Notes under the pieces: model-generated | What the model saw: only the letters and a program-made list of their open reading frames with translations | Told to the model about the DNA's origin: nothing | Databases searched by the model: none | Made by a program: the position numbers and the translations under genes | DNA from: Patiria miniata | Lineage: Eukaryota > Echinodermata > Asteroidea > Valvatida > Asterinidae | Direction: 5' to 3' | Length of the DNA: 64,000 bases | NCBI RefSeq assembly: GCF_015706575.1 | Contig: NW_024037074.1 | Coordinates: 26,835,334-26,899,333 of the forward strand | Shown: one piece after another, positions 1-9,300 of the stretch | Numbering within the stretch: the stretch's first letter is position 1 | Layout of the letters: each line of letters begins with the position of its first letter

Positions 1-2017
1 GTGTGGTACGAAACCCATTTTCCTTCGGATCTTTCTGCTGATGCAGCGTTCGACCTGTGGCGTTTGAGAAAATAACATCGACCGGTACGGTCTTTACAAA
101 AAACTCTTGAATGCCGGTAGACTCTTGGGGCGCTCTATCCGGGTGAGGCGCCCCAAGTTATTTAAGTTTTCAAAGGCGCTTTTGACAGGACCAGCGGGCC
201 GCGGTTCATACGTTTTGTTGTGTGTATCCACTTTTACAAAACATGACAATGTGGACCACATTTCCATCTCTGTGCGTGTGGAATGTACAAATATCCAATT
301 CATGTCAATTTGCAATGGCCATATGATTATTTTATGCCAATTGCAAGGACATAATGAAGAGTTTTGGACGTTTGCTCATCGCAACACTGCGTGTACACGC
401 TCAGTATGTGTGCGCGTGCGTTGTTGAGACACCAAAACAGGCATATCTTTAAAACTGGACAACGTACAAATCTGGGGTGATCAGAACATGAAAGAAGACA
501 TCTTCAGCTTTCTATAGAGATGAAGTTTGTCAATGACAATGCTTGGCACATAACGACCAATTTAGTTTGAAAAGACACATCCACGCTTTGTGCTCCTATT
601 CAATAGTGCACATCCACGAAGCGTAAACTAGTTTTTCTAGCACGCATGTCCTTGTGATTTTTTACCACAGCGTCAAAACGAAAGGTTCAACAACCTTGGG
701 GTGACGACATTCATAAAGTTGATAAAAGTTCTCTAAATGCTGATATAAGAAACATGCTAAATGGACAATAAATTCCGACGACCATTTTGGCTTGAAAAAA
801 TATAGCCCGTCAGTGTTTTGATTAGTTAGCCCATGGTTAATCCCACAGTTAAGCCACCCACACACGCGCGCGCGCGTATTATTTACATTGTATATAAATG
901 CACATGCCTATTGTGTAACGTGTGTTCTGTAGTGTGTATATGCAGCTGCACCCCGGTATTTGAGCTTATGTCCGTTTGCCTATATCAACCTTTCATTATG
1001 TGGTGGTGCAGCCCTGCTGATGCGACGGTCGGCTCATTTACATCTTTTCCAGAAGCACGTGGCAGGCGCTCTCAAATTTCTTACCCGCCGCTTCGGTGTA
1101 AATACAACACCTTTGGCTGTATCCGCGTCGGAAGAAAATCAAGAAGATGTCAGAAATGTTGAGAGACAAGATGGAGACGCAGGCTTCCAATCTTCAGTTT
1201 CCTCAAGCTTCACTTCACGACTCCGAAATTTCCAAAAACATGGTCTTCATGCAGTTGGGTAAATATCAACATTTTTTTTTTATGGCAATGCTCTCTGACA
1301 ACCGGGAAAAAAAGTACTAGTACAAAGCCTATAGTTGCAACAACCGTCACTGCGCGCCCTTTCCTATGTGCTCTAGTGGGGCGGACTCTATATGCATTTT
1401 TGGGCACACTCTCTCCCAACACATATAGCCTAGGCGGTACTTCAACAAGTTCAAAACCATTTAATGCCATTTTGTCTGACCCTTTTAGGGGTGGGTCATG
1501 ACGCTAAAAAATGGGGGGCTGCGCCGGCAAAAGAACGATTCCGATAATTTCACCTTTTTTATTCTTTTCTGCATTTGACCAGCTCACCCATAGAGCTGCT
1601 CACCCAAGTGAAAATAAAATAATTCAAGAATTTCGCCATTGCTGGGAGTTGGCCATATTTTTAAACAGTAAGGGGCAAATGGCGTAAACAAACAAAAAAT
1701 CGGCTGGAACAGGCAATAGTTTTTTTCAATCCAATAGGCCAAAGATGGGCAATTTCTAAAGGTTGGCGTTATACACTTCAGTCATTGTTCTGCATCCCAC
1801 TTTTACGGAGATTGTACATTATGAGGCCGTTGAAAGAAACAGCGTTGATGCGAAATCAAATCCCTTTTGCTATAATGGCCTGGAATTACAACATTCAAAG
1901 CATTTTGCGTCTGTTAGGGGATTTCAAATTCCTGCTCTTAATAGTGGCCGTTTCTGTGTTATCCTCTTGGTCGGAAATCCTCTCAAATATTTCCTTGTTC
2001 GTATTTTACCCATATAA
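1..2017. other. No gene recognised; AT-rich intergenic sequence
   Basis: I see no conserved protein, splice-bounded exon or RNA gene here. The open frames are short, overlap each other on both strands and have no recognisable domain. A short CA/CG run lies near 858-876 and a T run near 1270. Decayed repeats may be present but I cannot name any. Confidence 0.6.
858..876. repeat. Short (CA)n(CG)n simple repeat
   Basis: A run of alternating C with A and then C with G, about 19 bases long. It is a purine-pyrimidine alternating tract of the kind that can adopt Z-DNA. No function is implied. Confidence 0.7.
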
Positions 2018-3519
2018 TCCGAGAGTCCATTGAGGTCTCTCACAAAAGGTTTAATGGCGGCAGCGAGTAGGTGGGGTGTCCAACCTTAAAAACCGCAATT
2101 CTTAAGTGTTATACCCGTGCGTCTGGGAGGGGACACCGCCTAATTTTTTTTTGTATGTCTAAGTTCATTAGAACGATCGTTCCAACACCAAACAGTCATG
2201 AATGAGTCTGCTTTTGCAGAATTTCAACTTACGAATAAAAAATCCCGTGCAAAATTCACTTAAGAACGGCAAGTTAATTGCCGATTTCTTAAAAAGTATT
2301 ACGCAATGCACACCAAAGCATCGCTACCCACGTACTGCATTGCAAAACCACTGCAATGTAACATAGTGTAATATACGACATTATGCATTAATATTAGGCC
2401 GGCCCAAATATTCGAGATTGTCATGATTTTGCGAATTACGCAATAATGCAACCTATCACGTTATTAAGAAATAAATGTCCGCGTTAATATGGCCCAGTTA
2501 GTCAATTCTCATGGCATTTAGATTTTTTTGACGATGTATCAAAGCCTACCTGATACATGAATGGACTGTAAAGCAGACTCACTCATGGCGGAGCCTGAAT
2601 TATTAAAGAGAGATACATAATACGAAGAAGGCCTGAAAGCAAGCAAAAGATTTAGGATTTATGATATGGCGAACATTTTAGTATGCCGGGGATCCTAAGG
2701 GCCATTTAGATTTTCTCCCCAGTTTGATGCGAGTCCTATTCGGCATAAAAAAAGGATCATACAAAATGGCCGGGATCGATGATTTTCCCCTTTAAAAACT
2801 GCTATTGAATTGGACACACCGAAGAAGCGCTGTTCTAAACGGGCATGTTTTTCCACTCATCCGGAAAACATAGATCCCAACTAACGGAAGTCATACGCAT
2901 GTTTAATTAAAGTAACACAATTTTTACAGCTGTCCATGGAGTGTTAAACTTTTCCAACCAAAGGCGCAAAGTTTCTTAAAAAAGAAAGTAAAAAAAACCC
3001 ACCGCAATATTTCATATATTATCAGATCAATGCATTCATGTGTATAATGGTTCATATAGGGCCTATAGAGTGATTCTTGATTCAAGACATTCTTTGATTT
3101 TGATCGAAATAGACCATGGGACTGTTATGAATGTGTACTTTTAAGTGGAGGAAGGGGAAAACCTATATATGTATAATTATTTGTTTATGAATTAAATGAT
3201 TGATACCAAAAAAGAACTAATGAGGCCTATACATAATTATGCATAAATCGGAACCTCTACAATACCGTGAGATCAGGAAGTGGGAGTGTTTCTGGGGGTT
3301 TAGAAGTTTTTGAAAAAGAATGAATAATTCACAAATAATGCGTTGTAATTACTGTGTAACACTCTGTTATTTTACAGTACATGTGTACGGTACGTGTTTA
3401 TTTTTAAAATTACTGTCATGGTATTTCGCGATTCTTGGGGGCTGTTTTGCAAACTGATACGTATGCCCGGGAGTCAATGCTATTACGTCATTTACTCATT
3501 TCACTAATAAAAAGAGTTA

Positions 3520-3699
3520 AGCCCGGTTCATACTCTGCGCGAAAGCGAAAGCGAACGCGACTTGTGACGTCGTGGCAAGTATTCGCGCTGCGAATTCGTA
3601 AAAGTTGAACATATTTCAACTCGGGCGAATTTCGCAGCGAATGTTTTATGACGTCAAATTCGCTTCGCATTCGCTTTCGCATGAAGTATGAACCGGGCT
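3520..3699. mobile_element. Palindromic MITE with TTA target duplication (PIF/Harbinger-like)
   Basis: The unit is almost a full palindrome of 180 bp. It opens AGCCCGGTTCATACT and closes with the complement AGTATGAACCGGGCT. Inner blocks rich in GCGAAAGCGAA and GACGTC are mirrored on the other arm. TTA lies directly outside both ends (3517-3519 and 3700-3702). A 3-bp TTA/TWA duplication is the hallmark of the PIF/Harbinger superfamily; family assignment rests on that alone. It has no coding capacity. It lies inside the larger 2018-4330 inverted-repeat structure and so is probably the younger insertion. Confidence 0.75.
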
Positions 3700-4137
3700 T
3701 TACGGTTTTGCGTTATTTCGCAGTAAATAAAGCCGTTTTTTCGTTCGCAGATTTTGCACGAGTTTTTTTATTCTTAACTTGACATTCTGCAAACGCTGAC
3801 TCGTACACTACCGTTTGGTGTTGGAATGAATGTTGTGCTCAATGTTTAAACACATAAAACAAAAAGCACCTTAGAAGGCGGCTAATTATTGAACTTTAAC
3901 TCGTTCTTAAGAACAAAAATGCACGGGAAAAGCTATTCTTAAGTTGTGGATCTTGCATTATAGTCACAAGCAGCTTATAGTGAAGGTTTCGCTCTTGTGC
4001 TCAAAAGTTTAATTAACAGTAAAAATTAGTGCTAATTATGCCGTTCTTAAACATGGATGCACACGGGATTTCTCATCCTTAAGTTATTTGTTATTGATAA
4101 ATTTTTCGAAAACTATCTTTGCGCTTTGGAACCGTGC

Positions 4138-4312
4138 TTGTGCGCGATATTCTAATTAAAAGTCAATTTTTTTTGGGGGGGGGGGGTCTTTAGGTGGTGC
4201 CCCCTCCGAAACGCACGGGGTGTGTCACTTAAGAGTGACGGTTTTGACGGTTGGACACCCCCACCTACTCGCTGCCACCATCAAACCTTTTGTGCGCGAT
4301 ATTCTAATTAAA
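4138..4312. repeat. 23-bp direct repeat flanking ~130 bp
   Basis: The same 23 bases, containing TGCGCGATATTCTAATTAAA, occur at 4138-4160 and 4290-4312. The matching left arm of the 2018-4330 element lacks the second copy at the equivalent point. It therefore looks like a local duplication or gene-conversion scar within the right arm. Confidence 0.6.
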
Positions 4313-4320
4313 CCTCAATG

Positions 4321-5030
4321 GGCTCTCGGACTTCTGCCACATCAAGAGTTCCGCAAGGAGCAGTGCTCGGACCACTGTACTGCTGACTTTACCCGCCGAG
4401 CAAGTTGACTTCACAAGTGAGACTATTCGCTGACGATTGCCTAGTATACCAACAAATATCACCTGACAAGGACACCTCAACTCTACAAAACAATTTCAAG
4501 TTGCTCGAATCATGGCAGAATGAATGGCTCATGAACTTTAATCCATCGAAGTGCTGTACTATAACATTTGCTTACCGGAATCCTCCAAAGAGATCCTACA
4601 TCTTTTGTGGGGAGCAACTCACATCGAACACAGCTTGCTGCAGCCAAAACCCAGACATTTCTCGGAGTCATCAGGCGGAATATGTGGAGCTGCCCAGAAG
4701 AAATGAAATCCATGGCATACCCTATCTTTGGAGTATCAGTGACTGTGTGGGACACACTCTGAGTGTAATGTAACACTAGACAGAGTCCAAAAATATGCAA
4801 CAAGATTCTGCACAAAAAAATTACAGTATAGGAAGAGGGAACAGTCACTGGAATCCTGGAGCACATCAAGTGGGGAGACATGGAAGAGCAAAGGAAGATA
4901 CAAAGGCTATCAGTGCTCTACAAAATCAATCATGAGCTGGTTTACATCTCATGAGCAGATCACCTCAACTGAAAAACAAGAAATACCAGGGGGCACCAAC
5001 AAAAATCCTACAAACGACATGTAACCAAGG
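4321..5030 (+). mobile_element. Decayed non-LTR retrotransposon (LINE), 3' part of reverse transcriptase
   Basis: Translation gives recognisable pieces of a Jockey/CR1-superfamily reverse transcriptase in order. SRVPQGAVLGPL is the conserved VPQGSVLGP block. VRLFADDCLVYQ is the catalytic palm motif with the paired aspartates (about 4423-4455). WLMNFNPSKC is the usual block after the palm. Then, after a frame change, KTQTFLGVIRRN occurs near 4645-4690, and finally ILEHIKWGDMEEQRKIQRLSVLYKI near 4850-4930. Internal stops, at least two frame changes and a shortened stretch between VLGPL and the FADD box show it is dead. The 5' part, endonuclease and intact tail are missing. The left end abuts the right arm of the 2018-4330 element, which may have disrupted it. 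Confidence 0.8.
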
Positions 5031-5647
5031 AAGTTAGTGTGATATTCCTGAGTGAATTTTACTGACTCAACCAGAACCAGAAACATGCACATTTCGTGGT
5101 TTTCAGGACGCAGTGCCCCTTTAATTTCGCCTTAGGAACTATTTTATCATCTTCCAAAACTTGTTGGAGCTAATATCGACTGTCCATCCTCAAATTAAAC
5201 ATGTTAATTGTTATATTTGTATACTGGCGTCTTCCGACTTTCCGATGTTTTTTTTAGACATGATAATGCTCACTTTCTTCCTTGTAAACAACATGCTAAT
5301 TGTAAAAAAGAAATGGCCTCAAGGTGTTAACCTTCTGTATGGCCCTTTATTGGAGAAGTGATATAGGATAGTGGCCTTTAATAAGGAAGCAATGAACATT
5401 GTTAAAAATTGTTTAAACAACACCTTTTAAAAAGACCGTTTGATCGTTTTGCCTTTGCTAGCTATAGGGTTTTCACGGGCATCCGTTCATCAATTTTCCT
5501 GTAACCCTCGGACGCTATCATGCATGGCAGGCTGATAAAGCTGATGTGGTTCAACGTCGCAGCTACTCAAGGAATTCTTCAACACTGATGAGTCTGGTAA
5601 GTGTTTGCACTTCTTATGTTACTGAATTATTGTTTTTAATAATGTTA
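5031..5647. other. No gene recognised between LINE relic and MITE
   Basis: AT-rich sequence with no conserved frame. The first few dozen bases may still belong to the LINE tail. Nothing else is identifiable. Confidence 0.5.
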
Positions 5648-6315
5648 CAGGGTGAGTAAAAAAAATGCGGAACCAAACCCCAAAACATTATATTTCATAT
5701 TTTGAACAAATATGCAGCACCCAAAATAATAATGACTGGAAAGCCAATTTTACAAGGTACTGTTTGATGAATTTTTTTTACTGAAATTAGTCAATCCGTT
5801 TAGAAAATATCACCATTTACACACAATAACCCTAAAACCTGTCTCGTCCCCCCCCCCCAATGCGATTTCAAGAATCGTCGTCGCATCTTTCTTCAAACAT
5901 CACCAGCGATTAAATCTCAGTATAAACGATAAAACATATTCAACAGAATCCCTTCGAAGGCCCGTCCTTTAAAAAAGTATATTTTATTAATTAAATTGTT
6001 TGCCAGGTTTGTTAATAAAGATATGCTACAGTTGGTAGCAGTTGTTGATATATGTATTCTGTGTCATTTTCTTTGTTGTTCCAAACAGTCAAAACACACA
6101 ATGAATAGCTTTTTTGGACGAGACGGGTTTTAGGGTCATTGTGTTTAAATGGTGATGTTCTTTGAACGGATTGAGCAATTTGTATATTTTTTTAAAATAA
6201 AAAAGTAGCTTATCAAAATGGCTTTTCAGTCATTATTGTTGTCGGTGCTAAATATTCTTTTAAATATGAAATATATTTTATGGGATTTGGGTTCCGCTTT
6301 TTCTGACTCACCCTG
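5648..6315. mobile_element. 668-bp MITE with ~200-bp terminal inverted repeats and TA duplication (Tc1/mariner-like)
   Basis: The left end begins CAGGGTGAGTAAAAAAAATG at 5648 and the right end, read on the other strand from 6315, begins CAGGGTGAGTCAGAAAAAGC. The arms stay alignable for about 200 bp (5648-5849 and 6116-6315), both ending in a GTCTCGTCC motif, and surround a ~265-bp unique centre. TA lies just outside both ends (5646-5647 and 6316-6317), the duplication expected of Tc1/mariner-type transposases. No open frame for a transposase is present, so it is a non-autonomous deletion derivative or MITE. The arms differ by many substitutions and some small indels, so the insertion is not recent. 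Confidence 0.85.
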
Positions 6316-6339
6316 TATAACGGCTCTTACCTCAATGTA

Positions 6340-7478
6340 TATTCCAAGCCATACGACAATAAAGGCAATAGGATGATTTGCTTTTGTTGAGATAATTTGA
6401 CATATCCATATGCGTTTAGTTTGAGACATTCTGTGCACTATTTGACTGCCTGTCAGCGAACCCTGGGCCAGCTATGATATGTCTTATGCTAAATCTCGAG
6501 TATGAGTCCCTTTTTAGAAAGAAATTCTCGGATTTTTGACATGGATAGGGAGCTGGATATTGTGGCTACAGTTCCCAACAAATTTAAAGTCCGCAGATCA
6601 AATACAAAGTTGAAGATAATTTGACATGCGCATCCATATTTTGGCCAAGGTTATATATGTACAATATATTCCATTTGACTGCCTATCAGTTGGTGCTCTG
6701 CCAGCTAAGATGTGACTAGTAATATCTCATTTTTTAGTGCCCTTGCCATCAGTAATTCTGGAATATTTTGACATGGATAGGGACCTTGCTAGTGTGACTA
6801 CATTATACAACACGTTTGAATTCAGCAGATACCTGTAGACAATTAAAGATACGTATCGATGTTTCGGCCGACTATATTTCTGTGCAGTATTCTCCATTTG
6901 CCTGCCGATCAGTCTGTTGGGCCTCTGCCAGCTATGACATGAATATGGCAGTGGCGTTGTCATCAGAAATATCGAAATATTTTGACATGGATGTGGAGCT
7001 AGGTAATGTGGCTACATTCTCCCACAAGTATGGAGTTGGCTGACCAAATATAACTGGAGAAAATTAGGGATATGCAACTATGTTTTTGCTGAGGTTATTT
7101 CTGTGCGGTTTTGCATTTTGACTGCCTATTAGTTGGTGCTCCATCAGCTATGACATGACTTGCTATATCTCGACATTTAGTGCCCTTCTTCAGAAATCTC
7201 AGAATATTTTGAAATTTGAATATGGAGCTAGTAAGAGTGGCTACATTCTCCCACAAGTTTGGAGTTGACGCAACTATGTTTTAGCCAAGTTTATTTCTTT
7301 GCGGTTTTCCATTTGACTGCCTAACTTTGGCGCTCAAACAGCTATGACGTGACTTACTATATCTCGACTTTAAGTGCCCTCTTCATCAAAAACTTCATCA
7401 TCCAACTATTTTGACACAGATGTGGAGCTAGTTAGCGTGGCTACATTCTCTTATAAGTTTGGAGTCAGCAGTGGTCAG
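6340..7478. repeat. Old, diverged tandem units at the left edge of the satellite
   Basis: The phrase TTTGACTGCC recurs at 6441, 6674, 6897 (variant), 7117 and 7312, giving units of about 233, 223, 220, 195 and 167 bp. Each unit repeats in order GCCAGCTATGACATG, a TTTTGACATGGAT block, GTGGCTACATTC, a TTTGGAGT block and TGTGCAGT or TGTGCGGT. A partial unit precedes the first. The TGTGCAGT landmark passes in rough register into the 219-bp satellite (7488, then 7707). The satellite also shares GCCAGCCGACATGG, TTTTGAC and TTTTGGAGT in the same order. I read these as degenerate relatives of the satellite monomer. An independent tandem repeat that happens to abut it is the alternative. Confidence 0.65.
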
Positions 7479-9300
7479 TTTCGTTTTTGTGCAGTAAGTC
7501 CCATAGCGAGGCCTGTCAGTGCCAGCCGACATGGCTCTCATGTATAGCGGTCTAAAGGTACCTTGACATGGATGGATTTGAACAAACTATAGCTTGTTGG
7601 ATAGCGGATGAATAGGCCAACAATCTGACAAATCGGCAAGGCTTCAGACTTGAAACTTTTGGAGTGAGCCCCAGACGTAGGTACATGATGCCCCCAGATT
7701 CGTTTTTGTGCAGTAAGTCCTCTAGCAAGGGCTGTCAGCGCCAGCCGACATGGCTCTCATGTGTCGCGGTCTAAAGGTGCTTTAACATAGATGGATTTTG
7801 ACAAACTATAGCTTGTTGGATAGCGAATAAATAGGCCAACAAGCTGACAAATCGGCAAGGCTTCAGACTTGAAACTTTTGGAGTGAGTTCCAGACGTAGG
7901 TACATGATGCCCCCAGATTCGATTCGTTTTTGTGCAGTAAGTCCCATAGCAAGGGCTGTCAGCGCCAGCCGACATGGCTCTCATGTGTCGCGGTCTAAAG
8001 GTACCTTAACATTGTTGGATTTTGACAAACTATAGCTAGTTGGATAGCACATAAGTAGGTTAACAAGCTGACAAATCGGCAAGGCTTCAGACTTGAAACT
8101 TTTGGAGTGAGCCTCAGACGTAGGTACAAGATGCTCCCCAGATTCGTTTTTTATGCAGTAAGTGCCATAGCAAGGGTTGTCAGCGCCATCCGACATGGCT
8201 CTCATGTGTCGCTGTCTAAAGGTACCTTAACATGGATGGATTTTGACAAACTATAGCTTTTTGGATAGCAAATGAATAGGCCAACAAGCTGACAAATCGG
8301 CAAGGCTTCAGACGTGAAACTTTTGGAGTGAGTCCCAGACGTAGGTACATGATGCCCCCGGATTCGTTTTTGTGCAGTAAGTCCCATAGCAAGGGCTGTC
8401 AGCGCCAGCCGACATGGCTCTCATGTGTCGCGGTCTAAAGGTTCCTTAACATGGATGGATTTTGACAAACTATAGCTTGTTGGATAGCGGATGAATAGGT
8501 CAACAAGCTGACAAATCGGCAAAGCTTCAGAATTGAAACTTTTGGAGTGAGCCCCAGACGTAGGTACATGATGCCCCCAGATTCATTTTTGTGCAGAAAG
8601 TCCCATAGCACGGGCTGTCAGCGCCAGCCGACATGGCTCTCATGTGTCGCGGTCTAAAGGTACCTTAAGACGGATGGATTTTGACAAACTATAGCTTGTT
8701 GGATAGCGGATGAATAGGCCAACAAGCTGACAAATCGGCAAGGCTTCAGACTTGAAACTTTTGGAGTGAGCCCCAGACGTAGGTACATGATGCCCCCAGA
8801 TTCGTTTTTGTGCAGAAAGTCCCATAGCAAGGGTTGTCAGCGCAAGCCGACTTGGCTCTCATGTGTCGCGGTCTAAAGGTACCTTAACATAGATGGATTT
8901 TGAAAAACTATAGCTTGTTGGATAGCGGATGAATAGGCCAACAAGCTGACATATCGGCAAGGCTTCAGACTTGAAACTTTTGGAGTGAGTCTCAGACGTA
9001 GGTACATGATGCCCCCAGATTCGTTTTTGTGCAGTAAGTCCCATAGCAAGGGCTGTCAGCGCCAGCCGACATGGCTCTCATGTGTCGCGGTCTAAAGGTA
9101 CCTTAACATTGATGGATTTTGACAAACTATAGCTTGTTGGATAGCGGATGAGTAGGTTAACAAGCTGACAAATCGACAAGGCTTCAGACTTGAAACTTTT
9201 GGAGTGAGTTCCAGACGTAGGTACAAGATGCCCCCCAGATTCGTTTTTGTGCAGTAAGTGCCATAGCAAGGGCTGTCAGCGCCAACCGACATGGCTCTCA
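7479..9300. repeat. Left-edge satellite monomers, more divergent than the core
   Basis: The first eight or so monomers carry more private changes than those further in. Examples are AGCACATAAGTAGG near 8046-8059, AAGACGGATGG near 8667 and an extra GATTC near 7916-7925. This is intermediate between the degenerate units upstream and the homogeneous core, as expected where unequal exchange is less efficient at an array edge. Confidence 0.7.

Larger units (their letters stand above)
2018..4330. mobile_element. Transposon-like element with long inverted-repeat arms
   Basis: The sequence at 2018-2140 is the reverse complement of 4190-4330. The outermost motif reads TCCGAGAGTCCATTGAGG on the left and its near-complement ends at 4330. 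A second inner pair, 2161-2255 against 3751-3847, continues the match in the same order. The arms are therefore about 240 bp, with about 340 extra bases (near 3848-4189) in the right arm. A motif with GCACGGG flanked by CTTAAG-like hexamers recurs in both arms, as subterminal transposase-binding repeats often do. There is no transposase frame inside, so this would be a non-autonomous or fold-back element. No clear target-site duplication is visible, so two inverted copies of one repeat remain possible. A 180-bp MITE is inserted at 3520-3699. Confidence 0.5.
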
